DNA from: Ascidia mentula
Lineage: Eukaryota > Chordata > Ascidiacea > Phlebobranchia > Ascidiidae
DNA: 64,000 nt
NCBI GenBank assembly: GCA_947561715.1
Contig: OX387199.1
Coordinates: forward strand, 501,001-565,000
Reading direction: 5' to 3'
The notes beneath the pieces were generated by a model, which had not been told where the DNA came from, did not search any database, and saw nothing but the letters and a program-made list of their open reading frames with translations. Every line of letters starts with the position of its first letter. Position 1 is the first letter of the stretch. The translations under genes were made by a program, and so were the position numbers. This document shows positions 34,201-47,200 of the stretch, one piece after another.

Positions 34201-37200
34201 CCAGATACAAACACTATTCGACTTTGGGACTTCCCCTTTACTTTCGCAAATTGTTTCTTCTTTTATTTAGCTTTTAAACTATGCACCCTTGTAAAATAAC
34301 ACGTAATCTGTCCTCAACACACTGCAACTTTTAACTGTTGATCATGCAGGATATTCTGAGAAAAGGACAATGTTTTCCTGAAATCAACACACCACCAATA
34401 TAATAGCGTTTGTAACAACATAAGACCAGCAAGCTGCAGACATGGCCACTGTTACAGTCTGTCTGGTCTCATCAGTCTTCCCGGCTAACTAACCAGGCTG
34501 ATATTATTCACCTTATGTTGTATGTCGATCCGGTACCAAACTAGATACGAATTATAGATAGTGTGGAACAAACTACGGCCAGACAACTGTTTGGGAACAA
34601 ATTGTCGGCTATGTGTCACGAAAATTATTTGTCTGCGGCTTGCTTATCTTTATTGGCTCATTGCTTGAACACGACCCCCCCCCCCCTCTTGTATGATTGC
34701 TTCTTCACCTGTTGTAGTTTTAATTCCTCCGGGGTCATTCCCTTAGCAACGCCCTTGGCAACCACCTCCGGAAGACTCCTCCACAAAGTTGTCGTTCCGA
34801 GATCCTCCGACATAAAATCACTCTTCCACTCCCCAGTTTGCTCGGAGGAGGTCGAACGATCCCGGACACTCTTCTGCGACCTCCGTCTTGTTGAAGCATG
34901 CGACATTGTTCGGTTTCGGTAAACCTGAAAGATGGGGGAAATGTTACTGGAATGTTGAAGGTTTTGGGAAAAATAACTGACGTTTTTCACCAAACATTGC
35001 ATGAAATCCACAAACATTTGTATTTATTTAATTTTCTTCCCCCGTAAACTTTATGGGGGGAAGGTTCAAATTTAAGTTAAAACTGACAGTTATTTACCAG
35101 TGGTTTCTTAAGTAGAAGAAAATTACAAACAGTGGTTTGTAATTATTTATGCTGTACGACAACACAAATATATTAATGCAGTTCAGACAAAGTATGTGGT
35201 CTTGGGTAGGATGCATGACGACAGTCATTTTAATGTCAGATAACTACTGGATGCATGAGGGTGGAACATGGGAAATCACCTGATAAAGTGGCTCAGAATC
35301 AAGAAACTTTGAGGTTGCTTTCAACGGAAATGGTGACGGGGGGACAAGATTTGATGCTGGGATAAAAATAAATGAAATTATCAGAGAAAATTCACGCAAA
35401 TATTTGCTTAAAACCCAAACACACCTTCTGGAATGAACTCGTATCCCTCGTCATCGTCGCGATCTGGTATCGGTGGAGGGGCATCCCCACCATCAGCATC
35501 TTCACCGTATTTTTCTCGGACAGCATCAGATTTTGGGGGTCTACGTGGTATGGGGCTTGTGGGGTTTGCGGGGGTCACATAGGGTAGGGTTGGTTGGGAA
35601 ATCCCCTGACTGTGGGGTGGGTACACAACAGGGGTGATTTGCTGCAGAGATGACTGTCTGGGGTAGGGTTTCGGGGGTGATTTTGAGCCCCCGTTTTGGG
35701 CTTGGTTTGTCCCATGGAGAAAGCTGATGACTTTGGGAGTTTCTGTAACAAACATTTACATGAACTATGTTAACTTTCCTTAAATTGGTAGAAAAACATT
35801 CATAATAAACTTTGTATGTACTTCTATAGGTCACACACAGAGCCTAATTGTTGCTGTTAGTGTTTCTTGATACTCCACAATTTATGAGAAGAATTTCACA
35901 TTATAAGGCTCTAGTTTTGACCTTGAACCGGGGGGTAAATTATGTCGTCCCCGGTGCTGTACAATCCCTCGGATGAAATCATTGCTGGGTTACTGGGGGT
36001 TTTCTTATAGCCCCGTGGGGCCATAGATGGAGCAGGAGGGACCTCATTACTCCAACGTCTATGGTCGTTAACTGGGGTTGGAAGAACCTTCTACAACAAA
36101 ATAACCCAATAATTTCACACCTTATTTAAATGAAAAACATTATGTTATGCAAGGAATGCATAGGATTAAATGTGTTGCAATTTTCCACTACCATGAGAGT
36201 CTTGTTCCAAAAGTGATTAATTAATTTCATTAAAACTGTGACAAAAAACAAAAAATTACCAAATAACATTTTGATAACTAGTTGATTATGGTAATGGTTC
36301 ACACAGTAATGTATGGTACAAATTTGGCCACTGTGGCTTTACAAATTTTTCAGATATCCTCACCCATTTAACAGGTCTGTCTTCACTGGGTAGCGCGGTC
36401 GCAACGACTTCACCGTCTCCCGAGCTTTGGGTACTTCCCCCTCCGCTTGTGGTCACCACAGAAGTGCTTCTGCAATACAAGTTGTGTTGCCATGTGGAAG
36501 TGTGGTATGAATACATGTTAACAAGGTTTAATTTGAAAACAATTCAACTACTTATGTGTGAGTCTGCAATAAATGCATGTTTTGCATAACTTAGCCAAAT
36601 ACCAGAAGGTTAGCTTTTCTGAGAATTTAAATACTTCATTACTTTTTTACACAAAACTAAAAATTGTGAGACCAAAAAAACCTTCTTAACAATTCTTTTA
36701 AACAGTTTGAGAGGATTTTTTAAATTTTTGTTAGATGTACCTTGAAGTATGAACAGATGTGGGCGGCGAGAAGTTTTCGTGGTCGTACGTCCCGGAATCA
36801 GACTCAGCATTTTTGATGTCACTTGCACGTTTCTCCTTCTTGTTCTGAAATTTATTTAAGTTCCAATAACTTTTAATTAGGGAGGAATGAATACGGAGTA
36901 AACTTTATTAATCTCTTGCAGAAACTTGGGAAGTATTTAAAATCGGTCGTACACTGACAGTTGTGGCTCAGAATAGATTTTTTTTGTCTCATGTGAATAT
37001 AAAGTGTCCTGAAACCACACAGGGTTTCAATTTCCCTAGACACCACTTATCTACAAAGCACACAGTTCTCTGCTTTTCATCTTTCTAGTTTCGTTCTGTT
37101 ATGTGGTCAGCCACATTACTCTAAGGACAACCACAGAAATTAATTGGTTCTGTGTTCGATCCCAAATATATTCACTTTTTCAACCTCTGTTTTCTTCTTG

Positions 37201-40200
37201 TTCCTCAGAAATCTTCCACTGATTCTTTTCTTCTTGTTTCTTTCCTTCTCAAAGTCTGTTGTCAGTTCCTGTTCAAACATTGATAAATTCACATGTAATC
37301 TTTTCAAGGTATGAGAAGTGTCCGAAAACAAATTTGTCCCACACAATTTCAGAAAGGGAAAAAATTTCATTATTTTTTCGATTGCAAATTTCACCTTTTC
37401 TGTTTCCTTCTCTGGTGAATTACGAAGATCTTCCCGTGATGAAAATAATTTCCCAAACTTCTTCTTCACTTTGCTTTTATTTTTTGAAACATTGCTCAAT
37501 CCTTCCTCACTCGTCCTTTATAAATTACAAGGTCATTGTTCATGCTTCAGTGAATCAGGTTAATGTAATGCACAAAGTACTTCACACCAGAATCACAAAA
37601 TTATTAGGAATATATATTTTAGCCTATACAATTCAACAGATTTACCATTTACACTTTAAACTGTTGATAGACTGCAGTTCTGTGATGCAATCAATAGTTA
37701 AAGGAAGTTAATAAAATCGTATTTTACCAAAACCCAACAATTTATAGAAGCAACAACTCACCCCGATCCACTTCTGTCCCTCGTGCCTCTGTCAATCTCA
37801 GATAGCAAGACCACGTCGCTGTAGTTGGTCTTTGGTTGGGGAGTAAACGTGTTTTCAACGTAGACTGACGTCTCCACCTCTGCATAATTCAACTTCTTTG
37901 TCCCTGGCAAATAAATCTGAAGGTTAAAACCATGTGGAGAATGTCAATGAAAAACTGCAAACTTATGCTGGAGATTACAAGGCTTTACAGCAGACAAGGA
38001 CAAACTTTAGACCGTGGTCCAAATTCAAACTGTTGGATCTTTCAATTTGGCCCACCAAAACGTTGACATAAATTAGTGGTGCTTAAGAACCCTTTTCCCA
38101 ACTTTTAAATGTTGGTTTTTGCAAATAAGTTAATTCACAAATTCTGCATAAAAACTCTTGGCCCGCCTGCCAAGTTTCTGATAATTTCTGGACCATGAGT
38201 TACGGTTTGTCCACAAATGCTATAGACTGTGATAATAAACATAGTAGTGGTGGCTGCTCAGTTCAACTTTAACATGTATATACACAGATAATTACCTGCA
38301 TTCACTCTTTCATTTAAGTCCTTTACCACCAACAGTTTCTTCTCCTTACTCAACATCATGCTCCTTCGACCAATCACGTTATCCGGGGGTAGAGGAGGGG
38401 GTTCAGGTGGAAGACTCTCATCCAAAGATTTGCTGGATTTTATTCCAGGGGGTAATTTGGGGGGGTCGCGTTCAGGAGGGGGTGGCACTGTTGTAAAAAA
38501 AGTTAAACTTGATTGAAATTGGGATTAAAACACACATATTTACATAGTTAGTTACAAAAAATATCTGATCATGCAAAATAAAATAATATTAAAAAAATTA
38601 AATAATAAAAAAATTATGTGAGATGGTGAAGGGAGAGCATGAAGTGAATTACTGAGTTTCATTTCCTCATCTCAATGTTTACAAATTATAATCTGGTGAA
38701 ACTCCTGTGAAAAGGAGAAAAGCCACTTCACAAAATTGCAACATTTTGGTTTTGATTGTGACGCAATTTTAAAAAATTGAAAACCATTCAAAAATTAAGC
38801 GTTGATAGATTGAGTTCATGCATAATATTTACACGTTGTGATGGTGGGTATTTCTGCAAAAAAAATCAAATCTTAGCAATTCAATACATAAATAACTACA
38901 ACAAAAAGGTTAGACTATAAGCAGTAATTTGTTCACTAAATTTCGAAGCTTGTTGCTTAATGGATCACATGTTTTTTTCAAGAACTTTACAATATCAAGA
39001 CCGTGCACTTAATCGGTTATTTGATTAGCCAGAGGGCAAACAAGCCATGGGACATATTTAAATAGAAGATTTTCTGTGAGTTTTTTGCCCCACAAACAAG
39101 TATGTGTATATATCTGGTGATTCAAGTCAAGGTTTAGAATGTTGGAAAATCACAAATAAATAAACTTTTAATGTCATAAAATAATTCTCAAAATACATGA
39201 TCTCCAAAACTCCCAATAAAGTCTGGAATCTGTTTTGTGACCTGACAATGTTTAAACAAGCTCTATTTAATGTGATGACATTGGGAATTCCATTTTACTT
39301 TACTGTGTCTTCGACATAGAAATAATTCCATCTTGTCTGGTTTATTAAATGCAAGATCTGCAGCTTTTCACAAGTGTGACAACTGTTTTTGCAATGTGAG
39401 TTTCTTCTGACTTTTAAAACATTAAATAAAACATTGAAAGATAACACTTACACACTAGGATGTTCCAACTCATGATAATTTCATTGCAACATACATAAAA
39501 CTATCAAACAATATCGTTCAATACACTTTATCTTACAGGATGTCCAACACAACTAAGCTTCATGTTGCAACTTTCATCTAATTATACAGATAATGATTAT
39601 TCCCGACTAACCAAGCATCCAGTTTCCAGGAAACTTGACAAACTCACCAGGTTCTTTTCACAAACAACTTTTAACACCACCTCCACTTTCGGGTCGTTTA
39701 CCACAAAATCTATTTTTAAATAGTAAGTTATAGAAATCAAATCTACCATTTCATTTCCTTTTCATGGGCAAAGGTTTGTTCTATTTACTCAGCAGGAAAT
39801 CACCAGAATCATGTTTTTGGATTTACATTCTAGTCTTACATCGGCTTGGTGACAGAAATTTATCATGACACACTGCATGCCACAGTCAAAATTGGGGCCA
39901 GGTCAGTCTTTTACCTCAAAGAGTCACATACATTGGTACACATCTGTACGCTATAAGTTATAAGCTTGCCTGAGGTCTGCGTAAACAAACTTCATATTCC
40001 TAATTGTTAATTGAATTTATTTCAATGTTAAACATTTACCATTGGGATCAATTTCATGATATTCACGTTTCGGTTTTCCAGTAATCACAGGAGGTGGTAC
40101 CACCATGTTCATGTTGTCAATATCGGGTATCTACACAAAATAAATATTAAGATATAAAATACAGATCAGAACTACAACCACTTTCATATTCTGGCATCAT

Positions 40201-42694
40201 CGAATGATTATCTGCAATTGTTTGCAAACAAACATTCCACAATAGTTGCAACAGAAATCTAGTTTCACTTTAATTCTAAACATGCAGTTCAGTTTCAAGT
40301 GTTTGTTGGATACATCAGCAAGACAATGTTTGGTAACACCCCTGTACAGTGCATTTTACTCATAGAGGTACGGGTATTTTGAAAATAAGTTTAAAACTAA
40401 TTAAACAGAAACACAAATTATTTATATACATCACATTTCAAGTACTTTTTTTTCAAATTTTACACTTTTTGAATGACTATGCTTGGCTTGGAGTAGTGGG
40501 AAACCACACAAATGACCAAGAAACTTGCTGGTTTGGGGAATGGCTGAGTATTGTGTGATTGCGTGGAGGTTTACGACATCAGGTTGAGATGAGGAGAGAA
40601 AGAGAGCCTTGAGGCAAAACACACCATCTGCCCTCCCACCTAACTGTTAGTGCAGGAACTCACACTTTTACCACTTATAAACAGTGCCACACTTTCACAA
40701 TGTCGTGGGTATGAAGTGGGCGTATTTTAAACAAAAGAATTTTTTGTTGCAGGCACAACATCACAGATTAAAGGACAGTTAAAAATTCATTAAAGTTTAC
40801 AATAATTCTCCCCAGCATGTTGGAATCACTGACCAACTCCACAGACATTTAAAAACAATTCTATTAAGACAAACAAACTACAGGTACTTACATGGGTATC
40901 GGTGGACATTGCCTCATAACGAATCTCAACCATAGAATCAGGAGCATTTCCAGTCATCGGCAAATAACCTTGCATTGTATTTTCTCGATTTGTTGGAGAA
41001 CTTGGGACATCTTCAGCCACAGAATACATTGCATTCTGCACATCTTCATCATTCTCATCAAACTCTTGGTACGTTGCCACATTCATGCCTGGGACATCTT
41101 CGAGAGAATCGCTGTCACTTGGTTCATTGTATATCCCTGTGTCTGCATGTGCAAGAATTTCTTCGCTTGTCAGTTTTGTCTCTGGAACTATTTAAAAAAA
41201 TGTTTTTACTAAAGCTTGAAGCTTAGTTCTTCTTACATTCCATACAAAACTGGCATTTTTTAACGCCCGGTGCTTAGTTAAACATGTCTTGTATAATTAG
41301 GACATGACATTAACAATCATTGTGCCTCACCTTTAACTGAGGAATTAAGTTGGGCGTCAACCTCCACACCAGAGTATTGGTTCACAGCTGATTCATCAAA
41401 CGCAAAAGCTTGCTGGTCATTTTGTTGCTGCGTAATTACTGGGTCCATGGTTTCAGGAACTTTGAAATTTTTTGTTGATGATCGACTAACATATGGTTTG
41501 GGGGATTGAAAATTAATTGAAGCTGACCGATTTCTGTAGGAATTGCGAGTGCTTAAATCATTTGATGAATTATTGTCTTTTGATTGTATTGCGGGTGATA
41601 CTGATTTCCATGTGTCACCTTCAGGCACTGTTTTCTGTTTTATTGACGACCTTTCGGCAGCTATTGGAACATCTTTTGCTTTGAAATCCCACATTTTCAC
41701 AAGACTTCCAAATCCAGGGCTCTTGTCCCCTCTTCTGAATGAAGGCCTGAAACATAACAAAACAACAGACTTATTTGTTGTATCAGTTAACATTTCCAAT
41801 ATTTATTTAAAGAGTGGTATTAATATAAGCATGCAATGCAACTTTCACTCGATATAAAAGATACAAATTTCACTGGAAATGAACACACTGTTTTGACCTA
41901 TAAGGTCTCACCAGTGCAGCTCAATTAATCTTATAGCTCTTTTGCTTCTATTTGGTTATTATTTATGCATGCAATCAGCCAGTGATTCCAGTGAGCTACA
42001 GGTGGAGTCACTGTTTTGACATATAAGATCTTATCAGCGAGGCTGGTAACTGATGACAGTCTTGCCGGGTTAACCTAGTTTGGTACCGGATGGATCAGCA
42101 TTAACTACATTGGCCATTATCCCCTTGCAATATTTTTGTGTACCTGTATGGAATTGGAGTTCTAGGGCCAGAAAGGGTCGGGCGCAATCTTTGATGGCTT
42201 GGTTCTTTCTCAACTGGAGTAATGTCTCCACTGCTATAAGATTTTTCTGTGTTGATGTCAACAGACAATTGTTTTGGTCGCTCGGAAATGCTGTCAGGTG
42301 TGGACACAACAGTACCCAGTCTTGGAGGAGTTCTGCTGCCTTGTCCAGAACTTTTTGTGTGGATCTGAGGAGCAGGTCGCCACTTGGTGGCACCAAATGG
42401 GCTCGGAGGAACATTTTTCCTTGTGTCAGTTTGAGGTTTTTTCTTCTCAGGTTCGGTGAATGATGGAGTTTTAATCCAAAGTTTGGGTGTCACATGGTTA
42501 AGGGAAGGTTGTTTAACAAGAACTGGTGGAGCCTTGGTTGGTTCTTGACGGCACAATTTGTCACTTTCCAGGTCTTGCTGATTGACTGATGGTTGTTTTT
42601 TTAGGTAAGCTGGTTTTGTGGCTATTACCGGTTTGGTTGCAATCTTTGGTTTCGGCGACACAACTGGGTTATCGACATGATATCTTTGTGCCAT
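31224..42694 (-). CDS. Ephexin-type Rho guanine nucleotide exchange factor, 23 exons, 1,376 aa
   Basis: Activates Rho-family GTPases through a DH-PH-SH3 module (family knowledge). Exons: 42144-42694, 41331-41746, 40892-41187, 40040-40130, 38296-38487, 37762-37903, 37395-37494, 37176-37268, 36741-36844, 36364-36469, 35922-36090, 35425-35742, 35280-35356, 34709-34924, 34006-34172, 33552-33704, 33067-33277, 32549-32670, 32324-32449, 31857-32021, 31584-31663, 31411-31515, 31224-31354; 4,131 nt, in frame. Residues 1 to about 900 are low-complexity, proline/serine rich and probably disordered. TTTLWRSLPEVVAKGV is the pre-DH segment typical of ephexins. DH (about 958-1190): FEVITSQASYLRSLNILVSH, LPLLSFLLLPMQRVTRLPLL. 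PH: MWLFLFSDVLFIARKK. SH3 at the end: CVEPYTAQQPDELSIDVNDV, WLEGERLRDGEVGWFP. It belongs to the NGEF/ARHGEF5/15/16/19/26 group; a single orthologue cannot be chosen. Confidence 0.92.
34425..34605. repeat. Dispersed repeat, copy 2 (intron of the RhoGEF gene)
   Basis: Contains AGCTGCAGACATGGCCACTG, GTCTGGTCTCATCAGTCTTC, GGTACCAAACTAGATACGAA and GTGTGGAACAAACTACGG. The last block matches GTGGAACAAACTGTGGACAA in the copy near 48,830, so this copy holds both ends of the family. Confidence 0.6.
41880..42100. repeat. Dispersed repeat, copies 3 (intron of the RhoGEF gene)
   Basis: CACTGTTTTGACCTATAAGG then TCTCACCAGTGCAGC at about 41,887, and a second diverged CACTGTTTTGACATATAAGA at about 42,008. 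The sequence continues to GTCTTGCCGGGTTAACCTAG and TTTGGTACCGGATGG. Two partial copies lie in tandem. Confidence 0.6.
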
Positions 42695-42699
42695 GGCAA

Positions 42700-44296
42700 T
42701 GTATTTTCACATAATGGGTTGCAACAGCTACATTTCACAATTTTCACACAAAAAGGCACCAAACACAAATTTACAATACAAAAACACCTAACGAACTGTC
42801 AAATACACAATAGTATTGTCAGAAGAAGAGGCCTGGACTGCAATAACTCAACTGAACCATGCTGCATATTTTTTCATTTGAAACGTTCATCCACTGACCA
42901 CATCACACTTAACGAATTAATACATTTGTGCGAAACAATTTACACACACCGCCTGGCACAACTAGTCATCTACCATAATAATAAACCGTTCCACACAAAC
43001 CACAACAGGTACAGGTTTACTATCTCTGCACCTGCCCATGTCTGTCACGACCACCACGGACACACAAAAATAGGCACAAGATACAACTAAATTAACAACG
43101 TTGTTTTAGAATAAAGTTAAAATAATTTAATATCACAAGATGAAAACAAAAATATTCAAATAATTTGTAGTAAATCTTGCGCATCGTTGTTGGCTGTAAA
43201 ATTATTATTTAACTTATCAAATTATCAAAAACATTTTAGTAAAGATTAGTTCCTTGTTGCTGTACCTTATAAATATGGTTAAGTTTTAAATCGTTAAGAT
43301 TGTCAAGACCATTTCTCCTCACCACAGAGACAGAGTTTTCCGACACAGAAATTTTTAATTTCGCGTCAGATGTTCTATTTTTCATGACAGAAAACCATGC
43401 AAACGTTATGAATGTTTTGGGAATAAAACTCTTTATAGACCTCACACAACGGGTTTTAATTATACAAGACACATATTTAGTATTTCCATCTTTATTGTAT
43501 CGTATCAACAAAAAAGAACTTTTTGGGAATTATTTAAAAAAACCTGGTTTAAATAGAAATATACAAACATAAAACCACGAACAACTCTCGAACTCCCTAC
43601 CCCAATTTTAAATTGCATCAAAACACAGCACAAATTCCACTAATCAATAAATATTGTCAGCACTAAACAAGAAGTTCCAGCAATTTTTCAACAAATTTAA
43701 TTGCAACAAGAAATTGATATTTTGAAAGTAAAAAATTTACATGACGCTGCAAGATTGGCAAAATTAACTTCTTCAGTGTAATTTTGGTATTTTGCACAAA
43801 GGAAACTTACACAAACATGCAACAACATCCATATAAAACGCCAAATAAAACAAAGGTGACAATTATACTTTTTAAGGCATCATGTACATTGGTAATGGGA
43901 TCAACCTTAAGCAATTTGCCAGCATGTACGAGGTTTTTTAATATTATACATAGTTTTTAATCTAAGGCATGGTTTACGTATATATTAGCACAGATAGGCA
44001 TACCACTGATGTCGCATCGAGTATCACCAACAAAAATTGCACCAACAGAAAAAAAATGCAATAACAACAAAACTACTTTCAAGATTTTGCTAATGACCTA
44101 AAAATTGTATTTTTAATTAACACGGTTCGTTTGTTCATTCGTTTGGATTGATTTTTGCCACAAATTTGGCATGAATATACAGTGTAGTTTGGACGTCAAT
44201 AAACAAACAAACCAACAACAACAACTATGTGATCCTACTGCTGTGCTACTTATTTACATGTCATGGTTAATTTTTTTGGCTGAAAAACTAATCACG
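42700..44296. other. Intergenic: RhoGEF 5' region and FAR 3' region
   Basis: AT-rich. It should contain the RhoGEF promoter (immediately above 42,694) and the 3' UTR of the fatty acyl-CoA reductase. Short frames on both strands were not supported by any domain. Confidence 0.4.
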
Positions 44297-47200
44297 CTAT
44301 TTCCACATTGGCAATCTCAGCAAACTTTTTTTATGTAGGGAGCTTGACACTTGGAAATATTGAAAAAACTTAAATCCAAGCGACATCACCAGATGCCACA
44401 AGTTTCGAGCAATTTTGGTCCTTGACACTAGAAGGCGCCATACAACCATAAACAGGATTCCCTGTCCAATGTAACCAAGCAGCTGTATCCTAGAAGGAAT
44501 AAAAAACAGTTAATTTAAGTGTTCCAAGCCTTCACGTAATTAAAATGATATTTTTCCGATAACATGATATAAGATAATTTTAATCATCATGCAAGTGGGC
44601 AGAAGTTGTAACATGCATTAAAACATGTGGTAGCAGATTAAAAATCAATGACGTATTGATTTTGTCGCAAACAACTGCAATGATACCTTTTTAGTCTTCT
44701 TCTTGTTGCTGGATAACCATCAAGGTCTTCTTTAAGTAAGTAACGTTTTATTCCAATCGCATATCTGTCTATGTAGACTTTCCAGTCAATCAGTCGAGGA
44801 TCAAAGTTGAACATCTGGTGAACAAGTACAACAAAGTGTCATAGATATATGCCACTGCACACAAAATATGGTAAAAAAGTGTTTTTGTCTCATAAAAGGC
44901 AAGAAAAACTATGTGGTAACACTAAGCTTGAAAAAGTTTTAACCATGAATGCATTCTTCTGTAACATATAGCAACTCATTACACCTGTAGCTTTGATTTT
45001 ATGGTGTTCAATGGCTAAACATAGAGATTTAAATACAAACCTTCATGTCAGAATGTTTCAGACTCATCAGCAACTCTGTGGTGTTCTTGTACCCCCATAA
45101 CCACTGGTTTGAGATAAAAAACTGCAAAACCTGAACATTCGTCGCAATTCTTTGATTCACTCTCATAACTCTGCACCAAAATATACATGCTTGGTTACTT
45201 AGACTGACTTGTTAACAAAGGCGCAACAGCTACTAATAAAAATGTAATGAGACTTTCACATCTTCTTGCATAATGCCAACGAAAATTTTTTCAGCATATT
45301 TTTGGATAACTTACTTTCGCTTTCGACCCATCATTGCTAAACCCAGATCAAAAACATAGGCTGGAAGGTATTCGGAAATAAAGACAAGCAAGTGGTACAT
45401 GTACCTGAAAGTAAACTTGTGTAAAATGTGTGGATGAGAATATGTCAATGTTTGGTTCTTACTTGTTGGAAGTTAGTTGTAAGACAGGAAAACGGATTCC
45501 ATTATCCAACGGATAATCAACAAAAGATTTATGGATCATAGTGTCTGGTGAAAACAAAGTGGAAATTCGTTAGTGACAAAATAAACAATCCTAAATACAA
45601 ACCACGTTGCATTTTCAGTTGTCAAAAAAATACATGCTTAAGAATAAGGTTCAGGAATCCTTCCCTGGCCAACACTAATCTTTGCAATGTATTAGTGGGA
45701 CAGACTATTTTTTTCACTAACAATGTTGTTCTTTGCACTTTTAGTTATTTCTTGCGAATGAGGAACATTTTAAAATATAAATATCATCGTATTCTCTGCA
45801 ATAAACTGCGTTTGACATTAGGATATTTTAATTTTGATGTAGAAGTTTCCACCTGTGTCAGGCACAACAAGTGGCGTTGGAAACGTTGATTTCGAAAAGA
45901 AAATATTTAAGGAACATTTTATTCAGATAGTTATTAAATTTTTGGATATGGCCCATGGGTCGTTTACTAGCAATTTCTTATTTCATTCCAACTAAATTCA
46001 ATCAATTCCCTACTGGGTTGGAATAAAGTTGTCTCAATAGAAATCATATAAACAAGGTACTCACGTAAACTGGTGATCTTTAGGGGATTAGATTGGCCGA
46101 CCACCAGATTGTAAACTGGAATCAACTTTCTACGCTCAGTTATTTCATCTTCACTTAATAATATTGAAGTTGCGTTTGGTGAAGTTTTGCCTACAAATGA
46201 TGACAAAGTGATAATGTAGAAAAATTGTTTAGTTGGCACCAAACTTTTTACATTGTGAACTAATTTTTAACCAAGTAACATTTCTATGCTGACAATAAAT
46301 AGATAGGAATCCAGACCTGAATTTTCGACCAATGCAGTTTTCCATGCAGCAGCAATAATTCCATTTACGACAAAATCAGATGGGATTATATCAAGGTTGG
46401 TTTTCCCGTTGCTCCAAATCATCCTCAAGAAACCTTTTCCAAATGCAGCTAATAATCCAGTTGGTCCGTTAGCATTGTTGCAATATCCCTGGAATGCAAT
46501 TAAATATTAGAGATGTAATGTTTTTATTGTTGTTATTGGTCGTAAGTTGACAAAAGGACAAAGCAACCACATGCAAAAGCCATTTTTCAATAATTTATTG
46601 TTCAACCTTACATAAACAATTACTTTTCCAAACAAGTTCTAAATAAAAAAAGGATAAATTGTTTTGGAACAATTGGAAAAGATTTTGTCTTGTTTCATCA
46701 ACAAATGATTCAATTTGGTTAAAATATATTTGAATGAACAGGCTAAAAGTTTTGTATGAAACTACATCCACACAAGGGACTGCAAGGTTTATATTCCTTT
46801 GGGTACATCTGAAGCACTTGTGGTTTGAAAAACATTAGGCACGACAACATCTCATGTTACTCATCGTCTCAATGCTAGCGTTACATATGTTGAAAACCTT
46901 GTATTAAAGATAAGGCGCAGTTAGAGTAGGATGGACAAGTACTGTTAGATTTACTGTGTTAAAATTTAATTCTAGTGCATCAATATGGCTTATTATTTTA
47001 TCACAAAAACAATTTTTTATGAATGTAAACCTGTAACGGTTCTTGGTAAGCAGCACCCACAATGCTGGGTCTAACAATACAGACAGGAAGACCTGCTCCT
47101 TCCTTTACCACCATCTCTTCACCAAATGCTTTTGTTAGAGTGTAAGTGTTGGGTCTAAAACAGACAAAACAGCACTCCTTTATCATTACAAATGTCAATG

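Noticed and set aside
42677-43090. 137-aa plus-strand frame rich in His, Asn and Thr
   Set aside because: It overlaps the RhoGEF first exon in antisense and has AT-driven composition with no domain.
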